NCBI GenBank assembly: GCA_023430245.1
Contig: JAEZBA010000255.1
Span: 1 to 5,088 of the forward strand
DNA length: 5,088 bases
From: Pseudomonadota bacterium
Lineage (GTDB): Bacteria > Pseudomonadota > Alphaproteobacteria > Rhizobiales > Xanthobacteraceae
Direction: 5' to 3'
Positions 1 to 5,088 of this stretch are shown here, piece after piece. The translations under genes were made by a program, and so were the position numbers. Position 1 is the stretch's first letter, and each line of letters starts with the position of its first letter. The notes beneath the pieces were generated by a model. The model had not been told where the DNA came from and searched no databases. It saw only the letters and a program-made list of their open reading frames with translations.

Positions 1-2
1 AC

Positions 3-62
3 AATGTCGTGGCAGAATTGTACCAGAAGACGCCCCTGTCGCATCTCATGCGCCGCTTGTGA
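3..62 (+). CDS. Possible C-terminal end of an unidentified upstream gene (partial)
   Basis: Reading from position 3, the frame stays open to a TGA at 60-62 and gives NVVAELYQKTPLSHLMRRL. The G/C-rich third positions (GTC, GTG, CTG, CTC, CGC) and the amphipathic, basic ending resemble a genuine bacterial C-terminus, and the other two forward frames read as cysteine- and arginine-rich noise. The piece is too short to assign to a family, and I do not recognise it. If real, the gene runs in the same direction as the glutaminase and ends 240 bases before it, so the two are probably separate transcription units. Nineteen open codons could occur by chance in GC-rich DNA. Confidence 0.35.
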   Translation, partial: NVVAELYQKTPLSHLMRRL

Positions 63-210
63 ACAGGCTTCCAAGGCCAAGGTCGCCTGCAAGACTTTGC
101 TGCACTCCATACACGGAAGCGATGACACATCAACGATCGCCACGACCCGCTCTCAAAGCACGATCTGCCATAACGCGGGGACATGGGTGTTGCAATGCAC
201 CACAATGTTA

Positions 211-244
211 CTGCGTTGACGCAGCTTCACCCGTGATGTCAGAT
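211..244 (+). promoter_or_regulatory. Palindrome overlapping a possible -35 box upstream of glsA
   Basis: CTGCGTTGACGCAG (211-224) is an inverted repeat with perfect 6-base arms and a 2-base centre. Inside it, TTGACG (216-221) matches the start of the sigma-70 -35 consensus. With a 17-base spacer the -10 position falls on TCAGAT (239-244), which matches TATAAT only at three positions, so the promoter call is weak. A palindrome placed over a -35 box would suit a repressor or activator site. It lies about 80 bases before the glutaminase start. No regulator gene is visible in the window, and the pattern could be chance. Confidence 0.25.
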
Positions 245-289
245 GATAGCGGCTGTCTTGTTTGAATTGCTTTCAGAATAAACCATTGC

Positions 290-295
290 GGGGGA
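290..295 (+). promoter_or_regulatory. Ribosome-binding site of glsA
   Basis: GGGGGA lies 7 bases before the ATG at 303 and supports that start. An ATG at 295 overlaps this site but is in a different frame, so it is not the glutaminase start. Confidence 0.6.
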
Positions 296-302
296 TGCGG
301 TT

Positions 303-1295
303 ATGGATGCGCGCCTCGACGATGAGGCTGGATATGTTTCGACCGGTCATCTGCCGTCACCGGAGCAGGTCCAGAAGCTCGTGCAGAGCGCTTATGACCG
401 CTTCAAGTCAAACGATGAGGGCGAGAATTCCCAGGTCTATCCGGCGCTTGCGCGCGTGCCCCGCGATCTCCTCGGCATATGCGTGGTCGGTACCAGCGGC
501 AATGTCTATTCCGTCGGCGCGACCGACCATGAATTCTCGATCATGAGCGTGTCGAAGCCCTTCATCTTCGCACTCGTTTGTCAGGAGATCGGGGCCGAAG
601 AGGCGCGCGCCAAGCTCGGCGCCAACGCGACCGGCTATGCCTTCAATTCGGTTGCCGGCATCGAGCGCATGCCGGATGGCCGCACCAATCCGATGGTCAA
701 TGCCGGCGCGATCGCGACTACGAGCCTTGTGCCGGGCCGCAACGTGGATGATAAATGGGCCTTCATCCACGACGGCCTGTCGAAATTCGCCGGCCGCAAA
801 TTGCCGATGAATGAGGAAGTTCTGGCCTCCGCGCAGGAGACCAACTTCCGCAACCGCAGCATCGCGCAATTCCTGCTCAGCGTGAATCGCATCTATTGCG
901 AGCCGATGGAGGCGGTGGACCTCTATACCCGCCAATGCTCGCTGAATGTCAGCGCCCGTGATCTCGCTGTGATGGGTGCGACGCTCGCCGATGGTGGCGT
1001 CAACCCGGTGACGAAGGAGCGCGTGGTCGATCCGGCGGTCTGCCATTACGCGCTCGCCGTGATGACCACGGCGGGCCTGTACGAAACATCCGGCGACTGG
1101 CTTTACGACATCGGCCTGCCCGGCAAGAGCGGAATCGGCGGTGGCATCGTCACGGTATCGCCCGGCAAAGGCGGTCTCGGCACCTTCGCGCCGCCGCTCG
1201 ATAAGGCCGGCAACAGTGTCAAGGGCCAGATGGTCGCAAAATATCTGTCGCAGCGCCTGGGAATGGATCTGTTCGTTTCGAAGCCTGAAGTCTGA
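303..1295 (+). CDS. glsA: Glutaminase A (L-glutamine amidohydrolase)
   Basis: Predicted cytoplasmic enzyme that hydrolyses L-glutamine to L-glutamate and ammonia; serine-dependent beta-lactamase-like glutaminase family. It has 330 residues against roughly 310 for the E. coli enzymes; the extra length is mostly N-terminal. Seen motifs: SVSKPF with the Ser82-x-x-Lys85 catalytic pair, NPMVNAGAI with Asn133, RNRSIA with Asn184, Tyr208 in VDLYTR, Tyr260 in TTAGLYETSGDW, and the GLPGKSGIGGGI loop with Ile278. From memory, E. coli YbaS uses Ser66, Asn117, Glu161, Asn168, Tyr192, Tyr244 and Val262; all fit a constant offset of 16 here except Glu161, which falls on Ala177 (Glu179 is nearby). Val262 is Ile278. 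The start is supported by GGGGGA 7 bases upstream. No signal peptide is seen. A transporter gene follows after 62 bases, probably in the same operon. The family call is firm; activity on glutamine is probable but less certain given Ala177. Confidence 0.95.
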   Translation: MDARLDDEAGYVSTGHLPSPEQVQKLVQSAYDRFKSNDEGENSQVYPALARVPRDLLGICVVGTSGNVYSVGATDHEFSIMSVSKPFIFALVCQEIGAEEARAKLGANATGYAFNSVAGIERMPDGRTNPMVNAGAIATTSLVPGRNVDDKWAFIHDGLSKFAGRKLPMNEEVLASAQETNFRNRSIAQFLLSVNRIYCEPMEAVDLYTRQCSLNVSARDLAVMGATLADGGVNPVTKERVVDPAVCHYALAVMTTAGLYETSGDWLYDIGLPGKSGIGGGIVTVSPGKGGLGTFAPPLDKAGNSVKGQMVAKYLSQRLGMDLFVSKPEV

Positions 1296-1344
1296 CGGCC
1301 GGCCGACCGCGTTTTCGGCGCAACAGATACAAAAAGCGAGTCTC

Positions 1345-1350
1345 GGGAGG
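1345..1350 (+). promoter_or_regulatory. Ribosome-binding site of the MFS transporter
   Basis: GGGAGG lies 7 bases before the ATG at 1358 and fixes that start. The 62-base gap after glsA shows no clear terminator, which supports co-transcription. Confidence 0.7.
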
Positions 1351-1357
1351 GCGCATC

Positions 1358-2998
1358 ATGACGAGTGTATCGGCCACCGCACCGCAATCGGAGGTTCAGG
1401 AGTCCTGGGTGCCGATGATCGCCATCGCACTCGGCCAGATGATCATGTCCTTCAACGTGGCCTCGCTACCGGTGGCGATGGGCGGCATGGTCCAGAGCTT
1501 CAACGTGCCGCCGACCACAGTCGCGACCGGTATCGTCGCCTATTCGATGCTGGTGGCCGGTTTCGTCATGCTCGGCGCCAAGCTCACCCAGCGCTACGGA
1601 GCGATCAATGTTTTCCGGGCGGCGGTTGTCGTATTCGGTGGCGCGCAGGTGCTGATGACCTTCAGCCCGACCGCCAATCTGATGATTACGGCTCAGGCTT
1701 TGAGCGGAGCCGCGGGCGCGGTGACCGTGCCGTCGCTGGTGGCGCTGATCGCCGAAAACTACAAGGGCAAACAGCAGGCCACGGCGCTGGGCGCGCTCGG
1801 CTCGGCACGCGCCGGCGCCGGAGTGCTGGCCTTCGTGATCGGCGGCGTTCTCGGCACCTATATCGGCTGGCGCCCTGCCTTCGGCATTCTGATCGTGGTA
1901 TCGGCCATCGTTTTCCTCCTCAGCTTTCGCCTCAAGCCGGATAAAGGCCGTCCCGAGGTGCAGATCGATTTCATTGGCGTCGTGCTGGCCGCGGCGTCAA
2001 TCGTGCTGATCAGCTTCGGCTTCAACAACCTGAACCGCTGGGGCCTGACCATGGCGACGCCCGGCGCACCGTTCAACATAGCGGGCGCATCGCCCGCGCC
2101 GATCTTCATCCTCGTCGGCGTGATGCTGGGTTATGTGTTCCTGAGATGGACGCACCGGGTACAGCAGGCCGGCAAGACGCCACTGCTGGCCCTGGAGGTG
2201 CTCGACTCTCCGAAGGAGCGGGCTGCGGTCTATTGCATGTTCGCGGTGGTCGCGCTCGAAGCGATGCTGAATTTCTCGGTGCCGCTGTACATTCAGATCG
2301 TGCAGGGCCGCTCGCCGATCGCGACCGCGATCGCGATGATGCCGTTCAACCTGACGGTATTTTTCGCCGCCATGCTGATCGTGCGGTTTTATGACCGCTT
2401 CACCCCGCGCCAGATCGGCCGCTACGGCTTCATCCTGTGTACCGCCGCGCTCCTGTGGCTCGCTTACGTGGTGCGCAACGACTGGAGCGCCGGCCCGGTG
2501 CTGATCGGCCTCGTGCTATTCGGGATCGGTCAGGGTGCGCTGGTGACGCTGCTGTTCAACGTGCTGGTGACGGCCTCGCCCAAGGAGCTTGCGGGCGATG
2601 TCGGCTCGCTGCGCGGCACCACCAACAATCTGGCGGCGGCGGTGGGCACCGCGGTGGCCGGCGCGCTGCTGGTCGGGCTCTTGAGCGCAATCATGCTGGC
2701 GGCGATCAATGCCGCGCCGAAGCTGACGCCGGAATTGCAGGCGCAGGTCAATCTCGACAGCATCAACTTCGTCAGCAACGACCGGCTGCAGGAGACGCTG
2801 GCGAAAACCTCCGCATCACCGGCGCAGGTCGCCGAAGCGGTGCGGGTCAATACCGAGTCGCGCCTTCGCGCATTGAAATTCGGGCTTCTGCTGATGGCGG
2901 CGCTGGCCTTCATCGCCATCATTCCGGCCGGGTCGCTGCCGGGCTATCAGCCCGGCGAAATCCCGGAGCCGGATGAGGTGCCGGCCGGCAAGACGTGA
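1358..2998 (+). CDS. Major facilitator superfamily transporter, DHA2-like (14 membrane helices)
   Basis: Inner-membrane transporter of 546 residues, the usual size of the 14-helix DHA2 (EmrB/QacA-like) drug:proton antiporter group. Hydrophobic segments by eye: about 16-40, 53-73, 83-102, 107-131, 144-167, 172-189, 205-222, 245-264, 286-311, 320-342, 352-372, 378-403, 421-450 and 506-526. The extra central pair (205-264) and a long polar loop before the last helix (about 452-505) are DHA2 traits. A motif-A-like stretch, GAKLTQRYG (73-81), has Gln where Asp is usual. Helix 1 reads MSFNVASLP instead of the common D-x-x-I-V-N-V-A-L-P pattern, so the usual acidic residue is missing. Glu301 in helix 9 is a possible replacement. 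The motif-C region (about 149-168) is Gly/Ala-rich without the GP pair. The C-terminal tail is rich in Pro and Glu. Placement behind glutaminase suggests a nitrogen or amino-acid role, but the substrate is unknown and drug or metabolite export is equally possible. Confidence 0.88.
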   Translation: MTSVSATAPQSEVQESWVPMIAIALGQMIMSFNVASLPVAMGGMVQSFNVPPTTVATGIVAYSMLVAGFVMLGAKLTQRYGAINVFRAAVVVFGGAQVLMTFSPTANLMITAQALSGAAGAVTVPSLVALIAENYKGKQQATALGALGSARAGAGVLAFVIGGVLGTYIGWRPAFGILIVVSAIVFLLSFRLKPDKGRPEVQIDFIGVVLAAASIVLISFGFNNLNRWGLTMATPGAPFNIAGASPAPIFILVGVMLGYVFLRWTHRVQQAGKTPLLALEVLDSPKERAAVYCMFAVVALEAMLNFSVPLYIQIVQGRSPIATAIAMMPFNLTVFFAAMLIVRFYDRFTPRQIGRYGFILCTAALLWLAYVVRNDWSAGPVLIGLVLFGIGQGALVTLLFNVLVTASPKELAGDVGSLRGTTNNLAAAVGTAVAGALLVGLLSAIMLAAINAAPKLTPELQAQVNLDSINFVSNDRLQETLAKTSASPAQVAEAVRVNTESRLRALKFGLLLMAALAFIAIIPAGSLPGYQPGEIPEPDEVPAGKT

Positions 2999-3006
2999 CG
3001 CGGCGC

Positions 3007-3026
3007 GCGACGCCACTTTTGCGACG
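3007..3026 (+). repeat. Left copy of a short repeat flanking the CAP gene
   Basis: GCGACGC (3007-3013), 5 bases, then TTGCGACG (3019-3026). The same two blocks recur after the CAP gene at 3454-3470 with a 2-base gap. TTGCGACGCAA (3019-3029) is also an odd-centred palindrome. In GC-rich DNA this may be chance. Confidence 0.3.
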
Positions 3027-3086
3027 CAATCTCGGGCAGGCTGGGATCGCGGAGCGCCGTGGATGGTCCGAGCGAGCAAGCTCTTC

Positions 3087-3090
3087 AGGA
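3087..3090 (+). promoter_or_regulatory. Ribosome-binding site of the CAP-domain protein
   Basis: AGGA lies 7 bases before the ATG at 3098. It decides for this start over an in-frame GTG at 3059, which would add 13 polar residues in front of the signal peptide and has no comparable site. Confidence 0.5.
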
Positions 3091-3097
3091 TTGTCGT

Positions 3098-3454
3098 ATG
3101 AGATGTAACTGGATCTGCGCGTCGACTGCTGCCGCAGCCCTGATGATAGCAATTTTCTCCGCTCCCACTCCTGCAGTAGCCAACTGCGGCGCGTTGCAGA
3201 GGCTTGCGCAGGGGCACGCCAACGACATGGCACGGCGCGAAAGACTTGATCATTCCGGCTTCGCGCAGCGCGCCAGGCAAGGCGCTAGAGCGGAGAATGT
3301 AGCGATGGGGCACACCACCCAGTCGCAGACTCTGCAGCAATGGCGCGCCTCGCCCGGCCACGCCGCGAATATGCGCTTGCCTGGTTGCAAGGCCGTCGCG
3401 CATGCGGTCTCACGCGCGGGACGATATTATTGGGTGATGCTGATCGGAAAGTAG
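3098..3454 (+). CDS. Short exported CAP-superfamily (SCP/PR-1-like) protein
   Basis: 118 residues. Residues 1-28 look like a signal peptide: a short polar start with Arg2, a hydrophobic core at about 8-20, and AVA before a likely cut after Ala28. The mature part, about 90 residues, follows the CAP pattern in order: HANDMA (His40), LDHSGF (His52), AENVAMG (Glu66), QWRASPGHAANM (Trp82, His88) and a closing YYWVMLIG strand. His52, Glu66 and His88 fit three of the four cavity residues typical of CAP proteins; the second Glu is not obvious. The first helix of usual CAP domains is missing, so this is a minimal form. Cys30 and Cys97 could form a disulfide in the periplasm. VANC is close to a lipobox, but Asn before Cys argues against a lipoprotein. 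CAP proteins have diverse or unknown roles, and none can be assigned here. The gene starts 99 bases after the transporter and is probably transcribed separately. It uses rarer codons than its neighbours. Confidence 0.8.
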   Translation: MRCNWICASTAAAALMIAIFSAPTPAVANCGALQRLAQGHANDMARRERLDHSGFAQRARQGARAENVAMGHTTQSQTLQQWRASPGHAANMRLPGCKAVAHAVSRAGRYYWVMLIGK

Positions 3455-3470
3455 CGACGCTCTTGCGACG
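3454..3470 (+). repeat. Right copy of the short repeat flanking the CAP gene
   Basis: GCGACGC (3454-3460, overlapping the last base of the CAP stop codon) and TTGCGACG (3463-3470) repeat the blocks at 3007-3026. TGCGAC (3464-3469) and GTCGCA (3471-3476) also form an inverted repeat around one base. A hairpin here could lie at the end of the CAP message, but no T-run follows. Confidence 0.3.
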
Positions 3471-3492
3471 GTCGCAGCAGACGCGCGATCTC

Positions 3493-3521
3493 AAAAATGG
3501 GTCACGCCCCACCTGAAGGTG
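3493..3521 (-). terminator. Candidate terminator of the minus-strand permease/small-protein unit
   Basis: Read on the minus strand, CACC-TTCA-GGTG (3521-3510) is followed by TGGG (3511-3508), a 6-base loop, CCCA (3501-3498) and then five T (3497-3493). The two small stems share bases and are only 4 pairs each, so termination would be weak. The site lies about 60 bases beyond the stop of the small membrane protein, where a terminator is expected between converging genes. Confidence 0.35.
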
Positions 3522-3579
3522 ACAATCGAATTCCAGGGAATAATCAGCATGAGAATTCAGGCGCCTCTGTTGCAAGGCT

Positions 3580-3747
3580 TTACCTGAGATAGCCCCATCG
3601 CCGCATGAAGAATGTCCATAGAAAGCCGAATGCAAGCCCCATTCCGGTGAAGATGGCGATATTCACCGCAGAGAAGTCCGCGCTCCACCAGACCATAAAG
3701 GTGGTCCAGAACGCGGCCATTGCGATGGAGATGAGTGTGTTGTTCAT
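3580..3747 (-). CDS. Small two-helix membrane protein (55 residues), unknown function
   Basis: The minus-strand frame runs from ATG at 3747-3745 to TAA at 3582-3580 and gives 55 residues. AGGAGG (3758-3753) sits 5 bases before the ATG, the best Shine-Dalgarno sequence in the window. The protein begins MNNTLISIAMAAFW and ends FFMRRWGYLR. Two hydrophobic segments, about 4-21 and 29-48, flank a short WSADFSAVN turn. The basic RRWGYLR tail suggests both ends face the cytoplasm (a hairpin). Trp and Phe are frequent, and third positions are mostly G/C, as in a real gene of this genome. It starts 95 bases after the stop of the GntP-family permease, on the same strand, so it may share that transcript and could be a small partner of the permease. 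It could also be an independent protein. I do not recognise the family. Confidence 0.75.
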   Translation of the reverse strand: MNNTLISIAMAAFWTTFMVWWSADFSAVNIAIFTGMGLAFGFLWTFFMRRWGYLR

Positions 3748-3752
3748 TCGCG

Positions 3753-3758
3753 CCTCCT
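3753..3758 (-). promoter_or_regulatory. Ribosome-binding site of the small membrane protein
   Basis: CCTCCT on the plus strand is AGGAGG on the minus strand, 5 bases before the ATG ending at 3745. It is a full match to the anti-Shine-Dalgarno core and is the main support for translation of the 55-residue frame. Confidence 0.7.
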
Positions 3759-3842
3759 GCTCATTGGTCGGAGGCGGAGCTATTCCGGTTCAAATCGGCG
3801 GCGCGCCGGCCACGACAGGCGTCAGCCCGACGCGGCGCCGCA

Positions 3843-5088
3843 TCAGAACGACCCGAACATCGTCCCCATGACGATGACCGCGGCGAGCGCAATCAGCGCA
3901 CCGACCACGGCGGCCATCACGATATCCAGATAGCTCTCGCGATGGGTGCAGCCGCAAACCGCCAGCAGGGTCACCACCGCGCCGTTATGCGGCAGCGAGG
4001 CGAGCGTGCCAGCGCCGATTACCGCGACCCGGTGCATCAACTCCGGGTTGATGCCGGTCTCAGCGGCAAGCTTCATGTAGCTCGGACCGAGCGCATCCAG
4101 CGCAATGGTGAGACCGCCCGAGGCCGAGCCGGTGAGCGCGGCCAGAATATTGGTTGCGACCGCCAGCGACACCAGCGGGCCGCCTTCGATCGAGAGCACC
4201 CAGTCGCGCACCACGGCAAACGCCGGCAAGGATGCGACCACCGCGCCGAAGCCGACCAGGCTTGCGACCGAGACGATCGGCAGCACCGACGCATTGGCGC
4301 CCGCGGTCATGGTGGCGCGTAGCGCCGGCACACTGCGGAAATTGATCGCGATCACGGTGACGATGGCGGCCAGCAGCGCCACGATCACCGACCACAACCC
4401 GCCGACTGCAGACAATGTGGTCGCGCCCCATTGCGGCTCGGCCAGGAATGCGACGTTCATCCGCGGCAGGACGACGAACGACATGACGAGATTGACGACA
4501 ATCACCACCACCAGCGGCAGCGCCGCGAGCGCGATCGGCGGGCCGCTCGGCGCTTCGGTGCTGCGATGGACTTCGGCCGGATCGAATTCGCGTGCGGTCG
4601 AGGCGCGCTCGCGGATCAGCGGATCGTCCGCCGCCTTATCGGCAGCATCGCTTGCGATCGGGCCGAAGCCTTCGCCACTGGCGCGCGCTTTCGCTTCCGC
4701 GCGCTGCAGCCACCACAGGCCGAAGCCAAGCATGATCAGCGACGCGAGAATGCCGAGGCCGGGCGCTGCGAACGGCGTGGTGCCGAAGAACGGCATCGGG
4801 ATCGCGTTCTGGATCGCCGGAGTGCCCGGCATCGCCGACATGGTGAAGGTCGAGGTGCCGAGCGCGATCGCGGCCGGCATCAGACGGCGCGGCACGCCGG
4901 CCTGGCTGAACAGCGCCATGCCCATCGGCGCGATCACGAAGAAGGCGACGAACAGGCTGACGCCGCCATAGGTGACGATCGCGCCCGCCAGCACCACCGC
5001 GAGGATCGCGCGCTGCGCGCCGAGCTTGGTGACCATGTAATTCGCGATCGAGGTGACCGAGCCGGAATCCTCCATCAGCTTGCCGAAC
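3843..5088 (-). CDS. GntP-family permease (N-terminus outside the window)
   Basis: Inner-membrane permease, open to the right edge. The first visible residues are FGKLMEDSGSVTSIA, a conserved GntP-type stretch that is internal in the family, so the Met at 5075 is not the real start and the N-terminal helices are missing. Counting from that Met, 410 residues remain. Visible marks are ALGTSTFTMSAMPGTPAIQN (71-90) with the following FFGTTPFAAPGLG, TGSASGGLTIAL (315-326), SLPHNGAVVTLLAVCGCTH (360-378) and HRESYLDI (378-385). About ten hydrophobic segments are present, and the protein ends in MGTMFGSF. A hydrophilic stretch at about 123-179, rich in Ala, Asp, Glu and Arg, splits the protein and is probably a cytoplasmic loop. 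The family imports gluconate and other small organic acids, probably with protons; some members sit beside hydroxybutyrate or keto-acid genes. The substrate here is open. The small membrane protein follows it on the same strand. Confidence 0.9.
   Translation of the reverse strand, partial: FGKLMEDSGSVTSIANYMVTKLGAQRAILAVVLAGAIVTYGGVSLFVAFFVIAPMGMALFSQAGVPRRLMPAAIALGTSTFTMSAMPGTPAIQNAIPMPFFGTTPFAAPGLGILASLIMLGFGLWWLQRAEAKARASGEGFGPIASDAADKAADDPLIRERASTAREFDPAEVHRSTEAPSGPPIALAALPLVVVIVVNLVMSFVVLPRMNVAFLAEPQWGATTLSAVGGLWSVIVALLAAIVTVIAINFRSVPALRATMTAGANASVLPIVSVASLVGFGAVVASLPAFAVVRDWVLSIEGGPLVSLAVATNILAALTGSASGGLTIALDALGPSYMKLAAETGINPELMHRVAVIGAGTLASLPHNGAVVTLLAVCGCTHRESYLDIVMAAVVGALIALAAVIVMGTMFGSF

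Larger units (their letters stand above)
63..302. other. Non-coding region upstream of the glutaminase
   Basis: No convincing gene is seen here on either strand. Open frames through it give cysteine-, arginine- and threonine-rich translations without codon bias. The base composition is more AT-rich than the flanking genes, as expected for a control region. Just after the possible upstream stop, CAGGC (64-68) can pair with GCCTG (85-89), and CTTG (56-59) with CAAG (90-93). The stem is broken, has a long loop and lacks a T-run, so it is at best a weak terminator. The 3' half carries the palindrome at 211-224 and the ribosome-binding site of the next gene. Confidence 0.6.

Noticed and set aside
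408..1046. 212-codon minus-strand frame
   Set aside because: It lies wholly inside glsA on the opposite strand. Its translation is rich in His, Arg and Asp and is a shadow of the GC-rich codon pattern.
1296..1357. Possible terminator between glsA and the transporter (GCCGA pairing with TCGGC)
   Set aside because: The stem is only 5 pairs with a long loop, and no T-run follows on the plus strand.
1141..1944. 267-codon plus-strand frame overlapping glsA and the transporter
   Set aside because: Arg-rich out-of-frame shadow that crosses two well-supported genes.
2310..2340. Clustered GCGATCGC-like palindromes
   Set aside because: They encode repeated Ile/Ala codons inside the transporter. Such words are common in GC-rich coding DNA.
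3098..3190. Lipoprotein signal (VANC) in the CAP protein
   Set aside because: Asn directly before Cys does not fit the lipobox, which needs Gly, Ala or Ser there. Ordinary cleavage after Ala28 fits better.
2816..3403. 195-codon minus-strand frame across the end of the transporter and the CAP gene
   Set aside because: Arg-rich translation without motifs, overlapping two supported plus-strand genes.
3790..3843. 17-codon minus-strand mini-frame (MRRRVGLTPVVAGAPPI) whose ATG overlaps the permease stop as TGATG
   Set aside because: The stop-start overlap is suggestive of coupling, but the product is very short, has no motif, and chance overlap is likely.
3605..3871. 88-codon plus-strand frame
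   Set aside because: It overlaps the small minus-strand membrane protein, which has a full ribosome-binding site and a coherent two-helix pattern. The plus-strand product has neither.
4105..4971. 288-codon plus-strand frame opposite the permease
   Set aside because: Antisense to a clearly conserved membrane protein. The Thr/Ser/Ala/Arg-rich translation has no recognisable domain.

Overview
The window is GC-rich chromosomal DNA. Its codon use (G/C at third positions) and its gene families suggest an alphaproteobacterium, perhaps of the Bradyrhizobium/Afipia/Rhodopseudomonas group. That placement is an inference from style, because the window holds no rRNA or other marker gene. I see no tRNA, CRISPR array, insertion sequence, integrase or phage gene.

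Layout. Positions 1-62 may carry the last 19 codons of a rightward gene that starts outside the window. Positions 63-302 are non-coding and should hold the control region of the next gene, including a 14-base palindrome with a TTGACG box. Two rightward genes follow, 62 bases apart and each with a good Shine-Dalgarno sequence: a glutaminase (303-1295, glsA) and a 14-helix DHA2-type major facilitator transporter (1358-2998). They probably form one operon. A short exported CAP-superfamily protein (3098-3454) lies 99 bases further on, in the same direction.

The right third is on the minus strand. A GntP-family permease enters from beyond the right edge and ends at 3843. It is followed at 3747-3580 by a 55-residue protein with two predicted membrane helices and a full AGGAGG ribosome-binding site. 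This small gene is short enough to be dropped by common ORF length cut-offs. The plus- and minus-strand sets converge on 3455-3579, where a weak hairpin with a T-run (read leftwards) may end the minus-strand transcript.

How the genes may work together. Glutaminase releases glutamate and ammonia from glutamine. A transporter gene directly behind it recalls the E. coli ybaS-ybaT pair (glutaminase plus amino-acid transporter), but the transporter here is from an unrelated family and its substrate cannot be read from sequence. The permease probably takes up a small organic acid such as a gluconate-like or hydroxy/keto acid. The 55-residue protein may be a partner of it or an independent membrane protein. 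The most notable points are this small membrane protein, a Glu-to-Ala change at an expected substrate-binding position of the glutaminase, and the loss of usual motif residues in the transporter. I do not see convincing evidence of a wholly new multi-gene system.
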